NCBI GenBank assembly: GCA_018400215.1
Contig: JAGYNF010000056.1
Span: forward strand, 1 to 9,048
From: Cyanobium sp. M55B138
GTDB taxonomy: Bacteria; Cyanobacteriota; Cyanobacteriia; PCC-6307; Cyanobiaceae
Direction: 5' to 3'
Length of the DNA: 9,048 nucleotides
In this document: one piece after another, positions 1 through 4,374 of the stretch
How positions within the stretch are numbered: position 1 is the stretch's first letter
How the letters are laid out: every line of letters starts with the position of its first letter
Position numbers and translations under genes: made by a program
The notes under the pieces: model-generated
Told to the model about the DNA's origin: nothing
Database searches by the model: none
Seen by the model: the letters and a program-made list of their open reading frames with translations, nothing else

Positions 1-158
1 GCCTGACGCAGGCAATCGGCCGGGAGCCTGACCGCCAGGCTGTTCCCCCAGCGGCGGATCGCCTGCTGGAAGTGCTGGCTGGCGTCAGCGGAGCGATCTT
101 GAGGCCTGGACTGTGTCAAGGGACGTCTTTGGCTGCTCACGGCCACCTGTAGAGACAT
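1..158 (-). CDS. AbrB/MazE-family antitoxin, N-terminal part (cut by window edge)
   Basis: Reading the minus strand toward the left edge gives a frame ending in AIRRWGNSLAVRLPADCLRQ, which is the typical first beta-strand segment of SpoVT/AbrB-type DNA-binding antitoxins (MazE, VapB class). These proteins bind their own promoter as swapped-hairpin dimers and neutralise a partner toxin, whose gene would lie beyond position 1. The remaining domain and the toxin are outside the window. Family members usually begin one or two residues before the AIRRWGN motif, but no ATG, GTG or TTG lies there in this frame. The nearest candidates are TTG at 119, two GTGs near 146 and 140, and ATG at 158, which would add an unusual extension of roughly 30 residues rich in Q, R and S. 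Either the gene has lost its original start or it uses an upstream one. The family call is firm; the start, and whether the gene is intact, are uncertain. Confidence 0.6.
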   Translation of the reverse strand, partial: MSLQVAVSSQRRPLTQSRPQDRSADASQHFQQAIRRWGNSLAVRLPADCLRQ

Positions 159-181
159 GACTCTACGTCCGGCTCTGGCTT

Positions 182-307
182 TCAGTGCTGCAGATGCCGC
201 CGGCTCCAGCCAGTGATGGTGGCCTCCACGTTCTCCAGGTGCCACTGCAGCGGCCCGCGTCCCGGGGTGCAGCCCCAACGCCTGTAGTGCTTCCCGGGGG
301 TGAGCAC
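182..307 (-). pseudogene. Excisionase-like protein fragment
   Basis: A minus-strand frame ending at 182 encodes a coherent stretch, VLTPGKHYRRWG followed by GPLQWHLENVEATITGWSRR and a stop. The layout (a proline-glycine-histidine-tyrosine entry, an arginine pair, then a hydrophobic stretch with N-V-E and a terminal W-S-R-R) resembles the C-terminal half of small excisionase-like or phage-associated winged-helix proteins of cyanobacteria and phages. That comparison is from memory and has not been tested. Upstream in the same frame (308-517) the translation becomes proline- and arginine-rich without recognisable structure, while the VRR-NUC-like remnant occupies another frame there. I therefore treat this as the surviving tail of a gene fused by deletion to an unrelated remnant. 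It could instead be a short cyanobacterial protein of unknown function. Confidence 0.3.
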
Positions 308-441
308 CCCCCGCAGCGCACGAAGCGCCCCTGCTGGTCGACCAGGGCGCCGGTGTTGTTGCGTCAGAGCCGCACCGTCCCGCGGCCGCAGGCCAGGCGG
401 ATGCGCTGCTGGATCTCGTGGTCGCTTGGGGAGGAGTCCAT
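304..441 (-). pseudogene. VRR-NUC nuclease-like remnant, broken by stop codon
   Basis: From an ATG at 441 on the minus strand the frame reads EIQQRIRLACGRGTVRL, then a TGA stop at 366-364, then in the same frame RNNTGALVDQQGRFVRCGG. Ignoring the stop, this matches the N-terminal part of small phage and prophage VRR-NUC proteins, which typically run IRLALG.GDVRLWRNN.GA followed by D..GR.VRFGL.PGSSDLIGW. In those proteins this is the start of a PD-(D/E)XK-type nuclease fold. After position 304 the GLxPGSSDLIG element is recognisable only weakly (CSPPGSTTGVG), and the catalytic E-x-K part that should follow is absent. An AGGAGG lies just before the ATG, but only one base away. The internal stop, degraded second motif and missing active site all point to a dead gene. 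The family call is from motif memory. Confidence 0.45.
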
Positions 442-543
442 GCCTCCTGTTGCCGGGCTGGCCGTCAGGCATCTGCATGTATTGGCCGAATTGGATCGGC
501 GCCCAATACCTGCGCACCCCGCGCAGCGGTACTACGATGATCA

Positions 544-566
544 GATCTGTCGTACGGGGATCTGTC
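544..566 (+). promoter_or_regulatory. Candidate operator: direct repeat before the RHH/PIN operon
   Basis: The octamer GATCTGTC occurs at 544-551 and again at 559-566, 15 bases apart start to start, ending 10 bases before the ATG of the RHH antitoxin gene. A short inverted pair TACGA (533-537) and TCGTA (550-554) overlaps the first copy. RHH antitoxins usually repress their own operon by binding short direct or inverted repeats at the promoter, so this is a reasonable operator candidate. No convincing promoter hexamers and no strong ribosome binding site are visible here. Confidence 0.25.
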
Positions 567-576
567 CCTGCGGGCC

Positions 577-843
577 ATGCCGCTGACCGTCAGGCTGGAC
601 AGCGAGACCGAGCACTGTCTTCACGAGCTTCTGGCGGAAACCGGCCAGGACAAGAGTTCCCTGATCCGTCAGCTGATCCGCGAGCGCTGGCAACAGCGCC
701 AACCCAGTCCATCGATCGCCCAGCAGATCGGCGGCCATCCGGAGTGCTTCCTCGACACCTTGCCGTCCGGCAGTGCGGATCGTGAACAGCGGCGGCACCT
801 TCTGGGTCAGGCACTCGCCGCACGACAGGCGCAGCGGCGCTGA
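577..843 (+). CDS. Ribbon-helix-helix (CopG-type) antitoxin
   Basis: This 88-residue protein opens with MPLTVRLDSETEHCLHELL, continues through a predicted helix, and then has KSSLIRQLIRERW. That is the beta-strand, helix, helix layout of ribbon-helix-helix antitoxins over residues 1-40. The strand would insert into the DNA major groove as a dimer. Residues 45-88 are hydrophilic, with QRRHLLGQALAARQAQRR at the end, and probably wrap and inhibit the toxin. The stop codon TGA (841-843) shares its A with the ATG of the downstream PIN gene, which is classic antitoxin-toxin coupling and strongly supports the pairing. A repeated GATCTGTC just upstream may be the autoregulatory operator. The ribosome binding site is weak. 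I use no symbol because VapB-type naming spans unrelated families. Confidence 0.85.
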   Translation: MPLTVRLDSETEHCLHELLAETGQDKSSLIRQLIRERWQQRQPSPSIAQQIGGHPECFLDTLPSGSADREQRRHLLGQALAARQAQRR

Positions 844-1271
844 TGCGGCGGATCTTGGTCGATTCAGGCATCCTGCTGAGCTATTACCAGCAGCAGGAGC
901 CCCTCCATGCAGCGGTCGTCGGCTTCTTTGAGCAGACCGCGGCGCAGTTGATCACCTCACCGATCTGCATCGCCGAGGTGCTCTGGCTGCTGGGGGATCA
1001 AAGGGATCCGCGCGTCTTGTCGGCTCAGAACCACCTGCTTGGAGCTGTCAGCCATGGCGGCATCGCGGTGATTGATCTGCTCCCGGAGGATTACGCCCGC
1101 ATTGCGGAACTCAACGAGCGCTATGCCGATCTGCCCGGCGATTTCGCCGATCTCACCTTGGTGACGATCTCGGAGCGACTGGATGTCGCCGAGATCCTCA
1201 GCCTGGACAGCGACTTCGCTGTCTACCGGCGTTTCCGGCGTGAACCGTTCTGCCGCGTTCCGCTCGGCTGA
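843..1271 (+). CDS. PIN-domain ribonuclease toxin (VapC-like)
   Basis: This 142-residue protein is full length for a PIN toxin. The visible acidic active-site residues are D7 in ILVDSGILL, E45 in ICIAEVLWLL, D103 (with D100) in PGDFADLTLV, and D122 or D124 in ILSLDSDF. Together they form the Mg2+/Mn2+ site that cuts RNA, often tRNA or rRNA, in VapC-class toxins. The LTLVTISERL and EILSLDSDFAVYRR segments fit the C-terminal half of the family. The gene overlaps the RHH antitoxin stop by one base, so the two are co-transcribed and translationally coupled, and the toxin should be held inactive by that antitoxin. No frameshift or missing catalytic residue is seen, so this is the only toxin in the patch that looks functional. 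The RNA target cannot be told from sequence. Confidence 0.88.
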   Translation: MRRILVDSGILLSYYQQQEPLHAAVVGFFEQTAAQLITSPICIAEVLWLLGDQRDPRVLSAQNHLLGAVSHGGIAVIDLLPEDYARIAELNERYADLPGDFADLTLVTISERLDVAEILSLDSDFAVYRRFRREPFCRVPLG

Positions 1272-1306
1272 GCGCGTTGCTGGCTTGAACAACACGGAGT
1301 GACCCC

Positions 1307-1482
1307 GTGAGCCTGATGACCCAGGGAGGGTTCCATGCCCGCATCGACTACGACGAAGACACCGACCTGTTCCGCGGCAAGCCCATCGCCGAGCTGGTGC
1401 CGCGCTGCGAGGTTCGTTGCCGGATCAACAGTCCAGTGGCGTGGAGACCATGCGGGCGTTGCGGGATGAGCCCGGCGCATGA
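1307..1482 (+). pseudogene. Chimeric antitoxin remnant: HicB N-terminus joined to a Phd/YefM C-terminus
   Basis: A frame from GTG 1307 (GGAG seven bases upstream; an ATG follows at 1316) begins MTQGGFHARIDYDEDTDLF. This is the start of HicB-type antitoxins, whose N-terminal partial RNase H-like fold typically reads Y.G..ARIEYD.ED..F.G. Instead of continuing as HicB, it runs directly into RGKPIAELVP, the hallmark near the end of the Phd/YefM antitoxin DNA-binding domain. After LVP the frame becomes unnatural (RCEVRCRIN), whereas another frame gives SGVETMRALRDEPGA and stops with TGA at 1480-1482. That stop overlaps the start of the PIN remnant, as expected for an antitoxin-toxin pair. The locus therefore looks like two antitoxin genes fused by deletion, followed by a frameshift. 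In the original frame translation continues to 1519 and yields a 70-residue product of doubtful function. Confidence 0.6.
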
Positions 1483-1665
1483 TGCTCTACATCGATACCT
1501 GCGTGCTGCTGGGCTTTGAGCGCAGCCTGGCGTTGGGCCTGCTGGTGCTGGAACTCGACCTTGCGAGCAGCCGATGCCCTGCACTTGGCCATCGCCAGCG
1601 GCCATACCAAATGTCGGCGGGGAAGTCGATTTCCAGGACCAAGACGATCCTGCGGCGTCCAGTGA
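1479..1665 (+). pseudogene. PIN-domain toxin remnant (VapC-like), internally deleted and frameshifted
   Basis: ATGATG at 1479-1484 starts MLYIDTCVLLGFE, the first strand of a PIN domain with its catalytic aspartate. Immediately afterwards comes SLALGLLVLELDL, and then, one base out of frame, RAADALHLAIASGHTKC, the highly typical C-terminal PIN element that carries the third acidic residue. An extra base near 1565-1567 explains the frame change, because removing one G would give ELDLRAADALHLAIA continuously. Roughly 80-90 residues between the two ends are absent compared with ordinary 130-140 residue toxins, including the catalytic glutamate region. The frame containing the C-terminal part ends with TGA at 1663-1665. 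The TGA of the antitoxin remnant overlaps the start, preserving the old operon junction. This cannot encode a working toxin. Confidence 0.65.
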
Positions 1666-1701
1666 TGTTTTGGATTGACAGCCCACTGCTTCTGACCGCA
1701 A

Positions 1702-1941
1702 TCAGCGGTTGCGGGGCTTGATCAACTGCAACACCTGGGGGCCATTGGCGGCCAGACGTCGCTCGCAATTGAGGGCGGCAAGAATGGCTTTGGCCGCTTG
1801 GTCGAGATCGCCAACAGCAACGGCTTCTAACGCTCGCCGCTCATGCCCCAACACTTCAGCCTGAAGACGGCTGCGGGAATCTGCGACACCCTGATCGATC
1901 AGCGTGGCCGCTCGGGATTTGGTGGGAAGGGTGGCAATCAT
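1702..1941 (-). CDS. Small helical protein of unknown function
   Basis: From ATG 1941 this gives 79 residues: MIATLPTKSRAATLIDQ, then a charged, alanine- and leucine-rich helical stretch (SRSRLQAEVLGHERRALEAV, DLDQAAKAILAALNCERR), ending in LQLIKPRNR. The composition suggests a small soluble all-helical protein with no membrane segment or signal peptide and a single cysteine. A GTG at 1992 would add 17 residues rich in proline, serine and phenylalanine with untypical codons, so I prefer the ATG, although neither start has a clear ribosome binding site. The amino-acid pattern and codon choice look coding. The gene is isolated and faces the toxin-antitoxin debris, with slightly lower GC than the core to the right. 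I do not recognise the family. Confidence 0.5.
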   Translation of the reverse strand: MIATLPTKSRAATLIDQGVADSRSRLQAEVLGHERRALEAVAVGDLDQAAKAILAALNCERRLAANGPQVLQLIKPRNR

Positions 1942-2055
1942 GGGAAACTGAAATGGCTTGGCAACGGATGGTGATGGCTGATTGGTAGGCACACTGAGAT
2001 CAACCTGCCAAGGCCTGCATCAGGAGCGCAGCAAATCCAATGCAATCAAACGCCA

Positions 2056-2082
2056 ATTCTACGTGGGCGGGAATCTAGCCAA
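2056..2082 (-). promoter_or_regulatory. Weak sigma70-like promoter candidate for the 1702-1941 gene
   Basis: On the minus strand TTGGCT (2082-2077) is followed after 15 bases by TAGAAT (2061-2056), a good -10 but with a short spacer and a poor -35. Transcription would start near 2050, upstream of both possible starts of the small minus-strand gene. The surrounding gap (1993-2156) has lower GC than the flanking genes and no coding pattern that I can defend on either strand. Confidence 0.22.
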
Positions 2083-2139
2083 TGCAGGATCTCCGCCTCA
2101 ACCAACACTGCTGTACCTCGGCACTGTCCTCTTGAAGAT

Positions 2140-2155
2140 GGTCACACGGGTGACC
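2140..2155. repeat. Perfect hairpin just past the 2157-2525 gene
   Basis: GGTCAC, loop ACGG, GTGACC forms a perfect six-base-pair stem with a four-base loop. It begins one base beyond the TAA stop (2159-2157) of the minus-strand gene, so it would lie at the 3' end of that transcript. No U-tract follows on the minus strand, so a Rho-independent terminator is doubtful; an RNA-end stabilising hairpin or a protein-binding palindrome are alternatives. Confidence 0.35.
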
Positions 2156-2156
2156 C

Positions 2157-2525
2157 TTAGGTGCCGGGCTCTTCGCAGTTGCCACCGAGGGCAGCGATCT
2201 GATCACGCAGCACCTGGACGCGGTTGGCATCTCCCCGGGTCATGGCCACGGCCAGGGCAAATTCCAGCTTTTCAAGCTGATGATCCATTTCAACGCCAGG
2301 CTGGGGGGCATGGGCCGGGGCGCCGGCCACCGCCAGACCCATCGCGAAGGCACGTGGGGTTGAGGCGTGGGAGAAGAGCGGAGCCCGGGAGGCGCCACCG
2401 TGGGACTGCGCGTTCTCTTGGGAGGGAATGGGGAAAGCCATGGCTGACTTTCTTTTCATTCTGACACCGCTGACCAGGAGCGGGGAAGTCTCTGCCCAGC
2501 CAATCCCCTGCCAACTCGCGCTCAT
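2157..2525 (-). CDS. Small protein with hydrophobic segment and C-terminal helix, unknown function
   Basis: The frame encodes up to 122 residues. The most protein-like part is the C-terminus: MDHQLEKLEFALAVAMTRGD then RVQVLRDQIAALGGNCEEPG, a helical hairpin-like segment with a heptad flavour. It is preceded by RAFAMGLAVAGAPAHAPQPG, which resembles a signal sequence with an A-H-A cleavage site, although it lies far from the N-terminus. ATG 2525 overlaps the stop of the upstream gene as ATGA, arguing for operonic coupling. However, the first 28 codons include AGA, AAA and other codons atypical of the neighbours, so the real start could be ATG 2459 or ATG 2441 (MAFPIPSQ). A start inside the RAFAMG segment would give a short exported protein. 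No recognised family; the two-gene operon with the 2522-2833 gene is inferred from the overlap. Confidence 0.5.
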   Translation of the reverse strand: MSASWQGIGWAETSPLLVSGVRMKRKSAMAFPIPSQENAQSHGGASRAPLFSHASTPRAFAMGLAVAGAPAHAPQPGVEMDHQLEKLEFALAVAMTRGDANRVQVLRDQIAALGGNCEEPGT

Positions 2526-2833
2526 GCCGCCTGTGGCTGTCCACTGCTGCTGGGGGCCAGGTCTGGACCGGCGGGCAGGTCATCGCTGTCTTCCGATGGG
2601 CCATCAAGACCCAACAGACAGCGGCAGTCATGCAACAGCCGCTCCACAGTCTCCAAGCTGGCGAGCTCATCCGGCTCACGATTGGAGGCGCTGTCGTGCA
2701 GACGCGTGAGCTGCAGCTCCATCGCCTGAAGGCGCTGTTCCAGCTTCACGAGCCGCTGGGAGAGGGCGTGGGTGGCCTGGGCCAGATCCTCGGTGTTGCG
2801 GCTGATGCGGAAGGAAACCGATTCGGCTGCCAT
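2522..2833 (-). CDS. Coiled-coil protein of unknown function, probably cyanobacterial
   Basis: From ATG 2833 this is 103 residues. Residues 1-50 (MAAESVSFRISRNTEDLAQ, then HALSQRLVKLEQRLQAMELQ) form a clear amphipathic coiled coil with leucines at heptad spacing. A second helix, ELASLETVERLLHDCRCLLG, follows at about 58-77, and the tail (SEDSDDLPAGPDLAPSSSGQ) is acidic and proline/serine-rich and probably disordered. There is no membrane segment. The style matches small conserved picocyanobacterial proteins that I recall without an assigned function. Its stop overlaps the next minus-strand ATG (ATGA at 2525-2522), suggesting co-transcription. It diverges from the AbrB-family gene across 52 bases, and one arm of a perfect inverted repeat touches its start codon. 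The frame stays open far upstream to 3337, but that part is antisense to the AbrB-family gene and is not real. Confidence 0.68.
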   Translation of the reverse strand: MAAESVSFRISRNTEDLAQATHALSQRLVKLEQRLQAMELQLTRLHDSASNREPDELASLETVERLLHDCRCLLGLDGPSEDSDDLPAGPDLAPSSSGQPQAA

Positions 2834-2882
2834 GGCTGTCCAACGATGATGCCGATCACAGCACACAAACCACAGGACAGCC
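2834..2882. repeat. Perfect 8-bp inverted repeat between divergent start codons
   Basis: GGCTGTCC at 2834-2841 and GGACAGCC at 2875-2882 are exact reverse complements separated by 33 bases. One arm abuts the minus-strand start codon (2833-2831); the other lies three bases before the plus-strand ATG at 2886. Each gene is therefore preceded on its own sense strand by GGACAGCC, giving both a GGA-containing, Shine-Dalgarno-like sequence (AGGA at 2874-2877 is eight bases from the plus-strand ATG). The intervening 33 bases are AC-rich. The repeat could be a shared operator or just matched leaders. Confidence 0.5.
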
Positions 2883-2885
2883 ACG

Positions 2886-3401
2886 ATGACCACCCCCTGG
2901 GTGTTGCTGCTGCAGGCCCTGACTGGGATCTGTGGAGGACTCCTGGCCCTGAAAACCGGCATTCCCGCTGCCCCCCTGGCGGGCGCCCTCCTGGGGGCTG
3001 GGCTGGTGAGCCTGAGTGGCCAGGTTGAAAGCGCCACCTGGCCCGCCGGAACGCGCACCGTGCTGGAGATCGCCATCGGCACCGTGATTGGCAGCGGCCT
3101 CACCTCCGTTGCGCTCAACGAACTGCGCCAGCTGTGGCGACCGGCCCTGCTGATCACGGTCACCCTGGTGCTGACGGGCCTGGCGGTGGCGCTGGTGTGC
3201 AGCCGCTTCCTGGGGGTGGATCCGGTGGTGGCCCTGCTCGGTGCCGCACCTGGGGGCATCAGCGGCATGAGCCTCGTGGGCGCTGAATTCGGGGTGGGGG
3301 CCGCCGTGGCCGCTCTCCACGCCATCCGGCTGATCACGGTGCTGATCGTGCTGCCCCTGGTGGTGCGGCTGCTGCTGCCCCAGGTCGAGCCCCCCCATTG
3401 A
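2886..3401 (+). CDS. AbrB-family integral membrane protein, single-repeat form
   Basis: This 171-residue protein is almost entirely hydrophobic, with about five or six membrane segments (roughly 5-24, 29-46, 60-76, 88-108, 115-132 and 142-167). It carries GAAPGGISGMSLVGAEFG near residue 118, the conserved proline-glycine-glycine signature of the AbrB/YshB duplicated-domain membrane family (Pfam PF05145; often misnamed ammonia monooxygenase or regulator, and unrelated to the AbrB DNA-binding fold). Bacterial relatives such as E. coli AbrB are about 350 residues with two tandem copies; this one has a single copy and would presumably dimerise. The substrate is unknown; a transport role is inferred from topology. 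AGGA eight bases before the ATG is a usable ribosome binding site. Its TGA (3399-3401) is followed by the exported-protein gene on the same strand. Confidence 0.82.
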   Translation: MTTPWVLLLQALTGICGGLLALKTGIPAAPLAGALLGAGLVSLSGQVESATWPAGTRTVLEIAIGTVIGSGLTSVALNELRQLWRPALLITVTLVLTGLAVALVCSRFLGVDPVVALLGAAPGGISGMSLVGAEFGVGAAVAALHAIRLITVLIVLPLVVRLLLPQVEPPH

Positions 3402-3535
3402 AACGCCCGTCAAACCCCACCGGAGCGGTGCCCCCACCCTCGACGCCCGCCAACCCGATCGATAGGTTGGACCCTGCTTCCCCTCTTGAAGCCATGGGCT
3501 TTCGGCTGCTCACCCTGATCGGTTCCCGCATCACC

Positions 3536-3940
3536 ATGGGCTTGGCTCGTCGCAATCCTTGTCGCCATCAGGGGGGGTGGATCGTGCCGATGGCCCTGAT
3601 GGCTGGCCTGATGGCCACCGCAGCACTGCCCGCCCTCGCCCGCAACGAGGAGGCGGGCCGCAAGGGGGCCGAGATCTATTGCTTCATGCGCAACAACGGC
3701 AACAGCCATCAGGTGAGCTGGGATGCCGCCTATGCGGTGATCAAGCGGCAGGGCGACCGGCTGTTCCGAACCTCGCCCCAGCATGCGGCGGTGCTGATCA
3801 CCGAAGCCGTGGTGCAAAATTCTGCGGAGTATCCCGATTGCGGCCGCTACCTGGGCGACCTCTATCAACAGCCCGAACCCAGCGAGAAGAGCAGCCAGCC
3901 CGCAACCGGCAACACCCGCAGCGATCGCTACGGCTACTGA
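3536..3940 (+). CDS. Small exported protein with paired cysteines (DUF6554-like)
   Basis: From ATG 3536 the product is 134 residues. Residues 1-35 form a signal peptide: arginines in MGLARRNPCRH, then the hydrophobic core PMALMAGLMATAALPALA, with cleavage likely before RNEEAG. The mature domain carries AEIYCFMRNNGN, VSWDAAYAVIKRQGDRLF, SPQHAAVLITEAVV and YPDCGRYLGDLY, with two cysteines (C49 and C102) that could form a disulfide in the periplasm. The tail is polar. The pattern matches a small picocyanobacterial family that I recall as DUF6554, function unknown. Alternative starts exist at ATG 3494, GTG 3584 and ATG 3590; the last two have a purine-rich GGGGGGTGG just upstream but give a short leader. 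An upstream TTG at 3398 overlapping the previous stop is unlikely. A HIP1 octamer lies inside the 3' end. Confidence 0.72.
   Translation: MGLARRNPCRHQGGWIVPMALMAGLMATAALPALARNEEAGRKGAEIYCFMRNNGNSHQVSWDAAYAVIKRQGDRLFRTSPQHAAVLITEAVVQNSAEYPDCGRYLGDLYQQPEPSEKSSQPATGNTRSDRYGY
3921..3928. repeat. HIP1 octamer
   Basis: GCGATCGC, the highly iterated palindrome over-represented in many cyanobacterial genomes, lies inside the 3' end of the exported-protein gene. It supports a cyanobacterial origin. Confidence 0.7.
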
Positions 3941-3978
3941 CCCCCCCTCTCGCCAGAGCCTGCGCGCTCCCAACACCC

Positions 3979-4374
3979 GTGGCCCGCATCCTGGTTATCC
4001 ACTGGCAGCCCAGCCTGCTGGCCCTGGCCCTGGCCCTGGTGGCCGTGGGCTGCGCCGAAGAGCCGCTGCCTGAGCAGGGCATCCGCCGTGGCGACTGCCT
4101 GCGGGATCTGAGCCTGGCCAACCTGGAGGAGCGGCTGCAGGAGTGCCATGGGGTGGTGAAGGCCTTTCCAACGGACCCCGCCCCCCTGAACGATCGCTAT
4201 CTGCTGCACAGCCTGCTGGGCAACGACCAGGCGGCCTGTGGGGATCTACGCCAGGCGGTGGAGCTGGCCCGGGCCATCCCCGCGAGCCAATTGGATGAAC
4301 AACTCCGCACCGACCTGCAGGTGCGTGAACAGCTCTGCAAGGCGGGCGAGCCGAACTCACCAGTGGCCCAATAA
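3979..4374 (+). CDS. Small lipoprotein of unknown function
   Basis: From GTG 3979 the protein is 131 residues. The N-terminus MARILVIHWQPSLLALALAL followed by VAVGC is a lipoprotein signal peptide, with C25 as the lipidation site and A-E-E after it, so the mature protein should be membrane-anchored. The mature part is helical: GDCLRDLSLANLEERLQECH, FPTDPAPLNDRYLLHSLLGN, AACGDLRQAVELARAI and LRTDLQVREQLC. The arrangement of helix pairs resembles a short TPR-like solenoid, but no clean repeat can be assigned. Four further cysteines suggest disulfides. No ATG exists in a suitable place, and no ribosome binding site is evident before the GTG, so the start is inferred from the signal peptide. Its TAA lies inside the end of the convergent helicase gene (18-base overlap). 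It follows the exported-protein gene by 38 bases, probably in the same transcript. Confidence 0.65.
   Translation: MARILVIHWQPSLLALALALVAVGCAEEPLPEQGIRRGDCLRDLSLANLEERLQECHGVVKAFPTDPAPLNDRYLLHSLLGNDQAACGDLRQAVELARAIPASQLDEQLRTDLQVREQLCKAGEPNSPVAQ

Noticed and set aside
3..149. Plus-strand frame open from the left edge and ending at a TAG
   Set aside because: It is antisense to the AbrB-type antitoxin motif and shows no recognisable domain end.
482..509. TTGGCC, 16 bases, CAATAC as a promoter for the RHH/PIN operon
   Set aside because: Both hexamers match consensus poorly, so I do not annotate it.
185..785. Plus-strand frames of 133 and 161 residues
   Set aside because: They are opposite the VRR-NUC/excisionase-like remnants and overlap the RHH antitoxin, with composition typical of GC-driven shadow frames.
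1982..2464. 160-residue plus-strand frame
   Set aside because: Its first third lies in noncoding-like DNA and the rest is antisense to the 2157-2525 gene, arginine/glycine-rich, with no structure.
2834..3337. N-terminal extension of the 2522-2833 gene up to 3337 on the minus strand
   Set aside because: The extension is antisense to the AbrB-family membrane gene and proline/arginine/threonine-rich; the coherent coiled-coil protein begins at ATG 2833.
3410..3976. 188-residue minus-strand frame opposite the exported protein
   Set aside because: The hydrophobic look comes from complementing the signal peptide and helices of the plus-strand gene; the plus-strand protein has a signal peptide and a domain.
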